From contig CALLIK010000004.1 in the NCBI GenBank assembly GCA_938009235.1, forward strand, positions 186,001 through 250,000: a DNA stretch of 64,000 bases. The letters are read 5' to 3'. Source of the stretch: an uncultured Caulobacterales bacterium (GTDB taxonomy: Bacteria > Pseudomonadota > Alphaproteobacteria > Caulobacterales > Maricaulaceae). This document shows positions 10,690 to 19,367 of the stretch, piece by piece. Both the position numbers and the translations under genes were made by a program. Each line of letters starts with the position of its first letter. Position 1 is the first letter of the stretch. Under the pieces are notes generated by a model. It had not been told where the DNA came from. It searched no databases and was given only the letters and a program-made list of their open reading frames with translations.

Positions 10690-11013
10690 ATGATCACTCT
10701 TATCCAACAAACTGCACCAAGCGCTAGTGGTTCTATTATGAACTCGTTGCTGCTCTTTGGTCCGCTGATCCTTATCTTTTATTTTTTGATCCTGCGTCCA
10801 CAAAGCCAACAGGCTAAGAAGCACAAGACTATGGTCGCCGAACTTCAAAAAAATGACGAGATCATCACGCGCGGCGGCATTATTGGTAAAATCAAAAAAG
10901 TTAGCGAAGACGAGCTAACGATTACGTCCGGTACATCCGAAATCAAAGTGGCGCGGTCCATGGTTGCGGCCAAGCATGATCGTACAGCTGCAAATGATGC
11001 AGGCAAAGCCTAG
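10690..11013 (+). CDS. yajC: Preprotein translocase subunit YajC
   Basis: Small accessory membrane protein of the SecDF complex. The 107 residues contain one membrane segment (SLLLFGPLILIFYFLILRP), then the conserved RPQSQQAKKHKTMVAEL and DEIITRGGIIGKI. It is first in a yajC-secD-secF cluster, with secD 39 bases downstream. A pair of GTTAAC hexamers lies just after the LysM gene stop in the preceding gap; no promoter could be assigned with confidence. Confidence 0.96.
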   Translation: MITLIQQTAPSASGSIMNSLLLFGPLILIFYFLILRPQSQQAKKHKTMVAELQKNDEIITRGGIIGKIKKVSEDELTITSGTSEIKVARSMVAAKHDRTAANDAGKA

Positions 11014-11052
11014 TTCCTAACCTCTTAAACCCTCGCCTAAAGGCTAGAGTAT

Positions 11053-12684
11053 ATGCTGTTCTTCTCTCGATCTAAGATTTTCATGATTTTCGGTGCAGTC
11101 TTTTTGGGACTGCTCCTCGCCATTCCAAATGTGCTGAGCGAAGAGCAGCGCGAGAATATGCCAGGTGCGTTCTCGCGGTCCATTAACTTGGGTCTCGATC
11201 TTCAAGGTGGCGCACATATGCTCCTCGAGGTCGATCTATCCTCCATCCTTAGTCAAGCTTTGGTGAATGAGCGTACAGGGATTAATGATGCGTTCCGCCG
11301 TGCTGATGATCGCCCGAGAACAGAATTTGTACGCGTGGATGGTAACTCCATTTTGGCGCGTATGCGGTCCAAAGAAGATGCAGATAAGGCGCTTCCGCTT
11401 CTTCAAGGGCTCTCTCAACCTATCGACCCGAGCCAGTTCGGCTCTTCAAATACAACGAAGGTATCACGCGAATCAGACCGCAATCTTCGCGTTATGATTA
11501 CGGATGAGAACATCGAATTCATAAGGAAGCAAACAATTGAAAAATCGATTGGTGTGCTACGTCGACGGATTGACCCAAATGGTAACCTTGAACTTACGCT
11601 AGCACCTGAAGGCGATAAGCGTATTTTGCTTCAAGTGCCTGGCGCGCAAAACATCGATGACATCAAAGACCGTATTAATAAATCGGCGAACCTCTCATTC
11701 CATCTTGTGAATGAGAAGGATTCTACGAATGAGCAAGCCATGAGCGTGGCGTATGAAACAGGCCGGGTGGCTGCGGGCGATACCTATTTTCCTTTTGCTG
11801 AAGCTAGTGGCCGTCGTGGTGGTTTGATTGTGACCGAGCGCACGCGAATAACGGGTGACTGTTTGAAAAATTCCTCAGCGGGGCCGCATCCAGAATCTAG
11901 CGGTGCGATTGTGAACTTTTCCTTCAACGTGGCCTGCGCCACGGAATTTGGCCGTATGACGGCTAGAAACATCAACAAGCGCTTTGCGGTTGTGTTGGAT
12001 AAAGAGATTGTTACGGCACCGAATATTAGGTCTGCTATTACGGGCGGCTCTGGATATATTGAAGGAGGCTTCACGATGGAGTCAGCCCGCGATTTGTCCC
12101 TTCTTTTGAATGCAGGTGCATTGCCTGCTAAATTGACGATTGTCGAAGAACGCACAGTCGACCCATCTCTTGGTGCTGACTCGATCCGCGCAGGTAAGGT
12201 GGCTTCGGGTATTGGCCTTCTAGGTGTCGCGATCTTCATGTGGCTGAGTTATGGGTTGCGTTTTGGTACAATAGCTAACTTGGCGCTGTCTACGAACATC
12301 ATTCTTATCGCGGCGGCCTTGTCGCTGTTCGGTTCAACGCTGACACTTCCGGGTATTGCGGGTATCATCCTTACGATTGGTATGGCGGTTGATGCCAATG
12401 TGCTGATCTTCGAACGTATTCGGGAAGAAACTTATAATGGGAAGACGCCGATCAATGCGATTGAGACAGGCTATAAGCTCTCAATGGCGCCTATCCTTGA
12501 TGCGAACATCACGACGATGATCGCGGCGATTACGCTATACTTTGTTGGGTCAGGTCCTGTTCGCGGCTTTGCGGTGACATTGGCCATTGGTATTGTTATG
12601 TCGGTCTTCACCGCTGTGATCTTTGCTCGCTTGCTGACAGCCACATGGCTGCGCGGTAAACGCCCTAAAACACTTCCGATTTAG
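11053..12684 (+). CDS. secD: Protein translocase subunit SecD
   Basis: Inner-membrane RND-type subunit that uses the proton motive force to pull proteins through the Sec channel. One N-terminal membrane helix precedes the motif GLDLQGGAHMLLEVD, a large periplasmic P1 domain, and five C-terminal helices containing GIAGIILTIGMAVDANVLIFERIREE. The 543 residues agree with alphaproteobacterial SecD. secF follows after 13 bases, so they form one operon with yajC. Confidence 0.97.
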   Translation: MLFFSRSKIFMIFGAVFLGLLLAIPNVLSEEQRENMPGAFSRSINLGLDLQGGAHMLLEVDLSSILSQALVNERTGINDAFRRADDRPRTEFVRVDGNSILARMRSKEDADKALPLLQGLSQPIDPSQFGSSNTTKVSRESDRNLRVMITDENIEFIRKQTIEKSIGVLRRRIDPNGNLELTLAPEGDKRILLQVPGAQNIDDIKDRINKSANLSFHLVNEKDSTNEQAMSVAYETGRVAAGDTYFPFAEASGRRGGLIVTERTRITGDCLKNSSAGPHPESSGAIVNFSFNVACATEFGRMTARNINKRFAVVLDKEIVTAPNIRSAITGGSGYIEGGFTMESARDLSLLLNAGALPAKLTIVEERTVDPSLGADSIRAGKVASGIGLLGVAIFMWLSYGLRFGTIANLALSTNIILIAAALSLFGSTLTLPGIAGIILTIGMAVDANVLIFERIREETYNGKTPINAIETGYKLSMAPILDANITTMIAAITLYFVGSGPVRGFAVTLAIGIVMSVFTAVIFARLLTATWLRGKRPKTLPI

Positions 12685-12697
12685 TAGGACTGATAAG

Positions 12698-13693
12698 ATG
12701 AAAGATATCTCACTCGTCCGCATCCTGCCACAGGAACCGCGCGTCCCCTTTATCAAACTCCGCGTCATTGCTGCGATCTTGTCCGTCATTGCGGTCATCG
12801 CATCGGCTGTCTTGTTTTCGACAAAGGGCTTGAATTACGGCATCGACTTTACGGGCGGTACAGTGATCGAAATCGGTTCTGTGACGCAAGAATTGGATGA
12901 CGCCGAAATTCGTTCTGCACTCAAGGAAATGGGATATGCCAGCGCAACAGTTCAAGGTATTCAACCGCCAGAAGGGTCTAAGACCAAAGAGGGCGTCCCG
13001 ATTGAGAACCGTTTGATCCGTATCGGTCTGCAATTGCAGGACGAGTCTGGTGAAGAAGGTCAAGGCGCACAACAAGCGGCGCTGATTAAAGTGAAAACTG
13101 AGCTCACAACACGTATAGGCGATTACTTCGTGCGAAATACAGAAGTCGTCGGGTCACAAGTCTCTGGAGAACTTCGTAAGAAGGGTCTTATGTCTGTTGG
13201 TTTGGCGCTATTCTTTGTATTGGCATATATCTGGTTCCGATTTGAATGGCAGTTTGGCATGGGCGCAGTTTTGGCCTTGGCGCATGACGTGGTCTTGACC
13301 ATTGGTGTGTTCAGCCTGACGGGGATCGAATTTAACTTAACGATTATAGCGGCTATTTTGACCATAGTGGGCTACTCGCTGAACGATACAGTGATTGTTT
13401 ATGACCGTATTCGCGAGAACCTGCGGAAGTTTAAGCGCAAGCCTTTGGGTGAAGTTCTGAATATCTCGATCAATGATACATTGTCTCGGACAATTTTGAC
13501 ATCTGTGACTACGCTTTTGGCGTTGGTTGCGCTTTATGTCCTCGGCGGATCTGCCTTGAAAGGCTTCTCTTTCGCGATGATCTGGGGCGTATTTGTTGGG
13601 ACCTATTCCTCCATCTTCGTGGCTTCGCCATTGCTGATGGCGCTTAAACTTAAGCGCGGTGCGAATACAGGCGGCGAACGCGCAGACGCTTAA
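12698..13693 (+). CDS. secF: Protein translocase subunit SecF
   Basis: Partner of SecD. The family motif GIDFTGGTVIE follows the first membrane helix; the transmembrane core contains VGYSLNDTVIVYDRIREN, with the Asp used in proton coupling. 331 residues, separate from SecD rather than fused. In many relatives a Mth938-like gene and a squalene/phytoene synthase gene follow secF; here a reverse-strand nickel superoxide dismutase operon lies between secF and the synthase-like gene. Confidence 0.97.
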   Translation: MKDISLVRILPQEPRVPFIKLRVIAAILSVIAVIASAVLFSTKGLNYGIDFTGGTVIEIGSVTQELDDAEIRSALKEMGYASATVQGIQPPEGSKTKEGVPIENRLIRIGLQLQDESGEEGQGAQQAALIKVKTELTTRIGDYFVRNTEVVGSQVSGELRKKGLMSVGLALFFVLAYIWFRFEWQFGMGAVLALAHDVVLTIGVFSLTGIEFNLTIIAAILTIVGYSLNDTVIVYDRIRENLRKFKRKPLGEVLNISINDTLSRTILTSVTTLLALVALYVLGGSALKGFSFAMIWGVFVGTYSSIFVASPLLMALKLKRGANTGGERADA

Positions 13694-13714
13694 TTGCGGT
13701 CTGCCTATTTTAAG

Positions 13715-14020
13715 CTACAGCCGTTTTACGCCCTTGGGCGTAATGGCGAACCTCGCGCGGCCTTTTACTAAGGCTAATGGAACATCGCCCATTGCGGCGG
13801 TGTCTGTGCTCTCAGGGCCATCACCTTCCAATTGTAAGCTATCGCCGTTTATGGATTTGACGCGTTTGACGATCACGCCAAACTTTGGGTGATCTACCAC
13901 AACGACAAAGCCCGACCGCAGAGACTGACTCCACGACCGGGCTTTGGTAAGTATCAGATAATCGCCAGGTGACAGCGTAGGGCGCATAGACGCCCCACGT
14001 ATCTTGACAATTTTAATCAC
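13715..14020 (-). CDS. sodX: Nickel-type superoxide dismutase maturation protease
   Basis: Small signal-peptidase-like (S24/S26) enzyme that removes the SodN propeptide so that the new N-terminal histidine can bind nickel. The 101 residues show the Ser/Lys dyad: S11 in GASMRPTLSPGD and K52 in GVIVKRV, followed by the substrate-groove strand and EGDGPESTDT. Unlike leader peptidase it has no membrane anchor, as expected for a cytoplasmic maturase. The GTG start shares one base with the sodN stop (TAGTG), so the two are translationally coupled. Assignment rests on the motif plus position next to sodN. Confidence 0.92.
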   Translation of the reverse strand: MIKIVKIRGASMRPTLSPGDYLILTKARSWSQSLRSGFVVVVDHPKFGVIVKRVKSINGDSLQLEGDGPESTDTAAMGDVPLALVKGRARFAITPKGVKRL

Positions 14021-14511
14021 TATAGAACAGGTTCAACAACTTCGACGTTTGGCGCGTAAGGTGTTGTGACTTTTTTCGTCTTCACGCCTTTTGACGCCCA
14101 GAACATTTCTGCGAACTGGTTGGCTAGGTCGACAAGTTTGAGGCCGTCTTCACGGTGCAAGTCTTGCTTTACCGCAGAACCCGCAAGCATGATGCCATGT
14201 GCAAGGTCATGTGCTTTGGCCATGTCTTCTTGGTTCTTTGGCTTCATGAAGTCGCCCCAGATGATGCGAGTTTCGTGCTTACACTTTTCAGCCATTTCTT
14301 CTTTTTTGGCTGTGTTACGTGCGACCTGCATGGCGAACCCTGTTTCGGATAGGCCTTTGTCTTTTAGGCTAAGCAGGATGTCCATTTGGCGAAGCGCAGA
14401 GACGGCGTAGTAAGTTACGACGCGAGCGTCATAGATACCGCAAGGGATGTCGCAATGCGCGTCAACGGTTTCAATTTTAGAATCGAAGCTAGAGAGTAGT
14501 GTATGTAACAT
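14020..14511 (-). CDS. sodN: Nickel superoxide dismutase (pro-form)
   Basis: Converts superoxide to peroxide and oxygen with a nickel centre, in the cytoplasm. The diagnostic nickel hook HCDIPCGIY begins at H19, giving His1, Cys2, Cys6 and Tyr9 of the mature enzyme after removal of an 18-residue propeptide. The rest is the expected four-helix bundle (RQMDILLSLKDKGL, ETRIIWGDFMKP, DLAHGIMLAGSAVKQD). The mature chain is about 145 residues, longer at the C terminus than the 117 of Streptomyces. The frame is open upstream, but the ATG after AAGGA, nine bases beyond the preceding stop, is the natural start. sodX follows with a one-base overlap. Confidence 0.96.
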   Translation of the reverse strand: MLHTLLSSFDSKIETVDAHCDIPCGIYDARVVTYYAVSALRQMDILLSLKDKGLSETGFAMQVARNTAKKEEMAEKCKHETRIIWGDFMKPKNQEDMAKAHDLAHGIMLAGSAVKQDLHREDGLKLVDLANQFAEMFWASKGVKTKKVTTPYAPNVEVVEPVL

Positions 14512-14521
14512 GGTGTGTTCC

Positions 14522-14719
14522 TTAAGCTTTGCGACGACGAAAATAGACAGCAGCGCCAACAACAGCTGCAAGCGCGATAAATGTACCTGCGCTATGGACT
14601 GGGCTGGAGAGCCAATGTGCGATTTCTGTCATAACGCTTTGGCCATGCGCGCCAGTGTGAGCAGACGCAGTGCCTGCGAGGAGTAGGGCCGCGGCCCCAG
14701 TGAGAAGTGTACGTGTCAT
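14522..14719 (-). CDS. Small membrane protein with His-containing exported segment, first gene of sodN-sodX operon
   Basis: A 65-residue protein: a clear Sec signal (TRTLLTGAAALLLAGTASA), a short exported segment with four histidines (HTGAHGQ, AHW, PVHSAG), one membrane helix (GTFIALAAVVGAAVYF) and an RRRKA end. The frame is open further upstream, but this ATG places the signal at the N terminus. The stop lies ten bases before the sodN ATG, so the three genes look like one transcript. The H-x-G-x-H start after the signal recalls the N terminus of HupE/UreJ nickel permeases and of DUF6732-type small proteins, but the rest of a permease is missing. A metal-related role is an inference from context only. 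Confidence 0.75.
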   Translation of the reverse strand: MTRTLLTGAAALLLAGTASAHTGAHGQSVMTEIAHWLSSPVHSAGTFIALAAVVGAAVYFRRRKA

Positions 14720-14837
14720 AAGACGACCTTTCGTCAACTTGGTTAAAGGATTTCTAGTAAGCATGGGCATAAGCACATTGCCAAAGCGGGGCAAGCCGCG
14801 CAAAGACGCGTTCAATCGAAAAACTTAAACGGCGACT

Positions 14838-15596
14838 ATGTCTGAGCTTAATTTAACTACGCGCGACGCCTTAAAACAGGCTGATCCTGATCGCTATCGG
14901 GCGGCTTTAATGTCTAATGCGCAAGGACGGGCTGATCTTCTGATTCTCTATGCCTTTCATTACGAGCTCGCCAAAGTGCCTGAAGTCACCAGCGAGCCAA
15001 TGTTAGGCCAGATCCGGTATGAGTGGTGGCGCGAGGCGATTGACGAAATTTACAGCGGCAAAGACGTGCGTCGTCACGAAATTTCGACGCCGCTCTCCGA
15101 AATGCTCTTGCGTACTGAAGTGCCACGTTTCTGGATTGATCGCCTGATTGACGGCCGCGCCCGTGATCTGGACCCGCAGCCTTTTAATGATCTTAAAGAC
15201 GCGCTGACCTATTGCCGACAAACATCTGGCACATTGATGCAGATTGCTGTGAAGGTGTTGGGCGGTAATCCAGACGAGGGCGTGTTGCAGGCAGGCGAAG
15301 CGTGGGGCCTGACGGGCTTGGCGCGATCTTACGGCTATTACCATGACCGCATTTTGCAGAACATCACCTTCGAGGCTTTGGTCAACGCGGCGCGCGAAAC
15401 TCATACTGCTGCTAAGGTTGGATTGAAGGATAGCCCAGCCCCAGTTTTCCCAGCTCTGAGCTATGCCGCTTTGGTGACGGGGTTTTTGAAACGGATGACC
15501 AAAACGGGGTTTGATCCGTTGGAGAGTAAGGTCGCTTACGGCCCATTGTCGAAACAGCTACGATTGATAATGGCCGCGCTAAAAGGGCAGGTGTAA
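14838..15596 (+). CDS. Squalene/phytoene synthase family protein
   Basis: 252-residue all-helical trans-isoprenyl diphosphate synthase fold. Visible signatures are RADLLILYAFHYELAKVP, LGQIRYEWWREAID and AWGLTGLARSYGYYH. The two DxxxD metal motifs of true squalene or phytoene synthases are degenerate: the first is replaced by YAFHYELAKV. This fits the NDUFAF6-like branch, found downstream of secDF in many alphaproteobacteria and linked in mitochondria to complex I assembly. An enzymatic role in isoprenoids is therefore doubtful. Divergent from the NiSOD operon; converges with trmFO. Confidence 0.85.
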   Translation: MSELNLTTRDALKQADPDRYRAALMSNAQGRADLLILYAFHYELAKVPEVTSEPMLGQIRYEWWREAIDEIYSGKDVRRHEISTPLSEMLLRTEVPRFWIDRLIDGRARDLDPQPFNDLKDALTYCRQTSGTLMQIAVKVLGGNPDEGVLQAGEAWGLTGLARSYGYYHDRILQNITFEALVNAARETHTAAKVGLKDSPAPVFPALSYAALVTGFLKRMTKTGFDPLESKVAYGPLSKQLRLIMAALKGQV

Positions 15597-15607
15597 AGCT
15601 GCCGTTA

Positions 15608-17002
15608 TTAGGATTTAGCCCACGGCAGGATATCTTCCAAAGCCCGCGCTGCGAGTAAACTCTTGCGGTAGCGGGTTTTGTCTTTTCCGCGGCGGCGTTT
15701 GCCGTCTTTTTTGGGGTAGATGATCTCTTCTGTTAGGGGTGGGAAGAGGCCAAAGTTCACATTCATCGGTTGGAACTTCGCTTTTGGTCCCGTCATATAA
15801 CCACCTGTGACATGTTCAACCAATGCGCCCAATGCCGTCGTGAGCGGCGGAGCGTCATATTTATTACCATGGGCTTGCGCTGCGGCCATGCGGCCCGCGA
15901 TGAGGCCGAGTGCGGCGCTTTCGATATAGCCTTCAACGCCCATAATCTGACCCGCAAAGCGAATGTCCGGGCGGGATTTGAGTTGAAGCTGCGGGTTTAG
16001 CAAAACGGGCGAGTTGATGAAGGTGTTGCGATGAATACCCCCAAGCCGTGCGAAGACAGCCTTTTCTAGTCCGGGAATTGTCCGCAAAATGTCAGCTTGT
16101 GCACCATATTTCATTTTCGTCTGGAACCCGACCATATTGTAGAGAGTACCGAGGGAATTGTCCTGACGGAGCTGCACGATGGCATGTGATTTCACCGTTG
16201 GGTCATGCGGGTTGGTCAAGCCAACGGGCTTCATTGGACCCCAACGCAATGTCTCTGCGCCGCGTTCGGCCATAACTTCAATCGGTAGACAGCTCTCGAA
16301 ATAGGGCGTGTCTTTTTCGAAGTCTTTAAACTCGGTTTTGTCAGATGCGACGAGTGCCTCGATGAAGGTGTGATATTGTTCCTTATTGAGCGGGCAGTTG
16401 ATGTAGTCTGCGCCGTCGCCACCAGGGCCTTTTTTGTCGTAGCGCGATTGCATCCAAGCTGTGTCGAAATCGATGCTGTCTTTGTAGATGATGGGCGCGA
16501 TGGCATCGAAGAAAGCAAGGCTGTCTTCGCCAGTCTCTTTGAGGATGGCTTGCGCCAAAGACGGTGCGGTGAGGGGGCCAGTCGCAATAATCGTGTTGCC
16601 CCATTCTACAGGCGGCAAGCCTTTGACTTCGCCATATTCGACAGTGACTAAAGGGTGTTGCTGCAAGATCATTGTGACGGCTTGAGAGAACTCATCACGG
16701 TCAACTGCAAGTGCGCCGCCCGCAGGGAGTTTCGTCATGTCGCCCATGCCCAAAATCAGTGAGTTAGAGAGACGCATTTCTTCATGCAACACGCCAACGG
16801 CATTGCCTGTTTTATCGTCTGACCGAAATGAGTTGGAACAAACGAGTTCTGCGAATCCATCTGTCTCATGTGCATCTGTCATACGTTCAGGGCGCATCTC
16901 ATGAAGGATGACGGGAACGCCGCGCGAGACGCATTGCCACGCGGCCTCTGAGCCAGCCATTCCGGCGCCAATGATGTGTACGGGTTTGATCTGTTTTGAC
17001 AT
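15608..17002 (-). CDS. trmFO: Methylenetetrahydrofolate-tRNA-(uracil-5-)-methyltransferase TrmFO
   Basis: FAD- and folate-dependent enzyme that makes m5U54 (T54) in the T-loop of tRNAs. The N terminus has the FAD-binding Rossmann motif [15 protein letters not shown]; family signatures [20 protein letters not shown] and GLTNPHDP follow, and [19 protein letters not shown] near the C terminus. The ATG beginning [12 protein letters not shown] yields the normal 464 residues; an upstream in-frame extension is not conserved-looking. Alphaproteobacteria commonly use TrmFO rather than TrmA. The gene converges with the synthase-like gene, leaving 11 bases between stops. Confidence 0.96.
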   Translation of the reverse strand: MSKQIKPVHIIGAGMAGSEAAWQCVSRGVPVILHEMRPERMTDAHETDGFAELVCSNSFRSDDKTGNAVGVLHEEMRLSNSLILGMGDMTKLPAGGALAVDRDEFSQAVTMILQQHPLVTVEYGEVKGLPPVEWGNTIIATGPLTAPSLAQAILKETGEDSLAFFDAIAPIIYKDSIDFDTAWMQSRYDKKGPGGDGADYINCPLNKEQYHTFIEALVASDKTEFKDFEKDTPYFESCLPIEVMAERGAETLRWGPMKPVGLTNPHDPTVKSHAIVQLRQDNSLGTLYNMVGFQTKMKYGAQADILRTIPGLEKAVFARLGGIHRNTFINSPVLLNPQLQLKSRPDIRFAGQIMGVEGYIESAALGLIAGRMAAAQAHGNKYDAPPLTTALGALVEHVTGGYMTGPKAKFQPMNVNFGLFPPLTEEIIYPKKDGKRRRGKDKTRYRKSLLAARALEDILPWAKS

Positions 17003-17093
17003 GTTCGGGCATGTAGTCCCGCAGCCCCATAACCACAAGAGCGGGGTTGAATAGGCCGCAGTTCGCATCTAGCCATATATCAGGGAGAGATGT

Positions 17094-18119
17094 ATGGTGG
17101 AAGTTGAGAACAAAGCGGCAGTTGAAGTAGACCTGTTCGCGCCACCAAGCTCATTTGATTTCGGGGCGGCAACGACTCAGGGGTTTAATCTGCCGGGCGG
17201 TAAAGGATACCTTATCCGCGTTGCGGGGTTTACGGCACTGTTCGTGACCCTCATTTATGTGTTGCTCGGCGGGCCAGTTATATCGGCCTATATAGAGCTT
17301 TTCAAAAACATGTTCGAGATGGAGTTCAACCTTGATGGGGCGGACCATGACCCTGCTGTTATGCTTGCTGCTATGGGGCCGATTTTCAAAGCCATGGGTT
17401 TGATTGTTTTAATCTCCCTGTTTCAAATGTTTGTCATGGCCTCAGCGGAAAGCGCGATTTACCGCAATCTTTTTTACAGCGAAGATAAAGGGGTTATGCC
17501 GTTGCGGATGGGCACGGATGAGTGGCGCGTTTTGGGTACACGTATCGTGGTTGGCTTAATCCTCGGAGGGGCTTATTTGGGTCTCTATTTCGTGGGGGCT
17601 ATTATTGCACTGCTCCTCATAGGTCTTGCAAGCGTGCTAGGTTCAGGTGTTGCCGCCGCATTGGGAGGTATCGTTATTTTCTTTCTTATTGTTGCTGCGA
17701 TTGCTGCCTTCATTTGGGGCGCGGTGAGGCTCGCGCCTGCTTCGGCTTATTCTTCGCGTAACAAGGAGTTTAATCCGTTCGCATCATGGCATGCAATGAA
17801 GGGTCGTGTTTGGCCCGCCATTGGCGGGTTTTTAATCCTGTATCTGGTCGGTTACTTTATCATTAGTTTTGTTCTTGGGCTTGTTTTCATGGTTCTATTT
17901 TTTTCGAGCGGCATTCTTAAAGTTCTCACGCAGATCGATGTTGATTCCAGCGATATGCCCGACTTTACGCCCGTTTGGGATCACATGACATCAGCAGGGT
18001 TTATGATCCCGCTCGTTCTGGCTATTTTCTTTTCGATGTTTCTAACTACGCTTTGGTACGGAACGATTTGGTCGATGTGGGGATATTTTGCTAAGACAGA
18101 TCAAACGGTCCAAGACTGA
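17094..18119 (+). CDS. Polytopic membrane protein of unknown function
   Basis: 341 residues with a soluble N terminus of about 40 residues and roughly six membrane segments, some long and rich in Gly/Ala/Ile/Phe. The start is supported by AGGGAGA seven bases upstream. The arrangement (hydrophilic start, paired helices, amphipathic stretch WHAMKGRVWPAIGGFL before another helix pair) recalls the YciC/GlpPDE-membrane-domain type of integral proteins, but no catalytic motif is recognisable and I do not assign a family. It is divergent from trmFO with a 91-base intergenic region. Confidence 0.8.
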   Translation: MVEVENKAAVEVDLFAPPSSFDFGAATTQGFNLPGGKGYLIRVAGFTALFVTLIYVLLGGPVISAYIELFKNMFEMEFNLDGADHDPAVMLAAMGPIFKAMGLIVLISLFQMFVMASAESAIYRNLFYSEDKGVMPLRMGTDEWRVLGTRIVVGLILGGAYLGLYFVGAIIALLLIGLASVLGSGVAAALGGIVIFFLIVAAIAAFIWGAVRLAPASAYSSRNKEFNPFASWHAMKGRVWPAIGGFLILYLVGYFIISFVLGLVFMVLFFSSGILKVLTQIDVDSSDMPDFTPVWDHMTSAGFMIPLVLAIFFSMFLTTLWYGTIWSMWGYFAKTDQTVQD

Positions 18120-18201
18120 AATGTTAGTGTTGGAATGCAGTGATGGGCTTGCAAATGGGTGAAACGGGTGGCAAGCCAATTGCAGCTATTGAGGGATAAT
18201 T

Positions 18202-19287
18202 ATGAAACGCACGTTTTTGGCTATTTGGTTGGCACTGTCATTTGGCCTGACTGCGGCAATCCCCGCAGCCGCAAAAACTCCACCAGAAGTGCTGAAACCA
18301 TACAAAGCGTATAGAGTAGCTCTGAAAGCGGATCAGAAAAAAGAAGCGGCTGATTATGCTTATGAAGCTTGGATGGCGGCTGAAAAAGTTATGGGCGATT
18401 CTAAAACGACGGGTGATTTGGCCGCTAACTTTGCAGAGTTAAGCCCCGCATATATTAATGAAAAACGCGCTTGGAGAAAAGTGATGAAGGCGCACAAGCG
18501 TTCGATAGAACTCGCCGCCCTTCATTCAGACAATGCAGCTGACCTTGAAATCGAACGGCGCATAAAATACCAGGCTTGGGTTATCCCAACGGTTTCCCGA
18601 AGTGTAGCCAGTGCACGCGACAAAAAATATGATGCAAAACGCCTTCAAGAACGTATTGTTGAACTTGGCTTTAAAGGCTCAGTTTACGAGGCTGAAGCTA
18701 TGGCGTTTCGGGCTCAAACCGCGATGATTGGAAAAGACTGGAAAGAGGTTGTTACGACATCCGAGGCGGCAATTGATCTGTTTGACAAGAGAACGGATAG
18801 AGTTGTTTCCGTTTATGAGTATGCGGTTCCGCTATATTTAGCGCGCGCGCATTCAGCGAAAAATCAGCCTATTGATGCAGCGCTAACATATCAAAATTTG
18901 ATGGATAAATTAGAAGTCCATAATGCGCATGACAACGCCATCAGCAGCGGTGCTTATGGTGAATGGATACGTCTTCGCGATATTGTCGCTGAAATGAAGT
19001 CAGATGACCCACGCGCCCAGAAAGTCGTCAGCTATACGGTTCCTGACGGGAGAGCGGCCGAGTTGTCACCGTTAATTCGGAAGCCACCTGTATTTCCAAG
19101 CTCTTTTTTACGTGGCAATAAATCTGGGTGGGTGAAGCTTAAATTTTCAGTTGATGAAAACGGGTTCGTGACTAACCCTACTGTGGTCGATTCTTCGGCA
19201 AAATCTCTTCAAAAGGCGAGCTTAGAGTGCGTAAAAGAGTGGCGGTATTCCCCGAATGCGGATCCAGAAAAACGTGAAAATCTTTAA
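18202..19287 (+). CDS. Secreted protein with C-terminal TonB-like domain, probably truncated by a stop codon
   Basis: Sec signal peptide (about residues 1-24, ending PAAAK), a helical repeat region of TPR character, and a C-terminal TonB domain recognised by SGWVKLKFSVDENGFVTNPTVVDSS and ECVKEWRYSP. Proteins of this layout are common in Hyphomonadaceae-like bacteria and lack the N-terminal TonB membrane anchor, so they are not classical energy transducers. The domain stops at KRENL, before its last beta strand; the same frame continues after the TAA with SIIRFDLMN, which looks like that missing strand. The reported end is the first stop; see findings. Confidence 0.85.
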   Translation: MKRTFLAIWLALSFGLTAAIPAAAKTPPEVLKPYKAYRVALKADQKKEAADYAYEAWMAAEKVMGDSKTTGDLAANFAELSPAYINEKRAWRKVMKAHKRSIELAALHSDNAADLEIERRIKYQAWVIPTVSRSVASARDKKYDAKRLQERIVELGFKGSVYEAEAMAFRAQTAMIGKDWKEVVTTSEAAIDLFDKRTDRVVSVYEYAVPLYLARAHSAKNQPIDAALTYQNLMDKLEVHNAHDNAISSGAYGEWIRLRDIVAEMKSDDPRAQKVVSYTVPDGRAAELSPLIRKPPVFPSSFLRGNKSGWVKLKFSVDENGFVTNPTVVDSSAKSLQKASLECVKEWRYSPNADPEKRENL

Positions 19288-19320
19288 TCAATCATTCGTT
19301 TTGATTTGATGAACCAAAGC

Positions 19321-19341
19321 GGAAGACGGTTTGCGTCTTCC
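19321..19341. terminator. Hairpin between convergent genes, possible terminator
   Basis: Perfect 8-bp stem GGAAGACG/CGTCTTCC with a 5-base loop, in the 80-base gap between the TonB-domain gene and uvrA, which converge. Neither side has a strong U-tract, so efficiency is uncertain. Confidence 0.45.
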
Positions 19342-19367
19342 AAACCTGTTCCAGAGTTTGATTAGGC

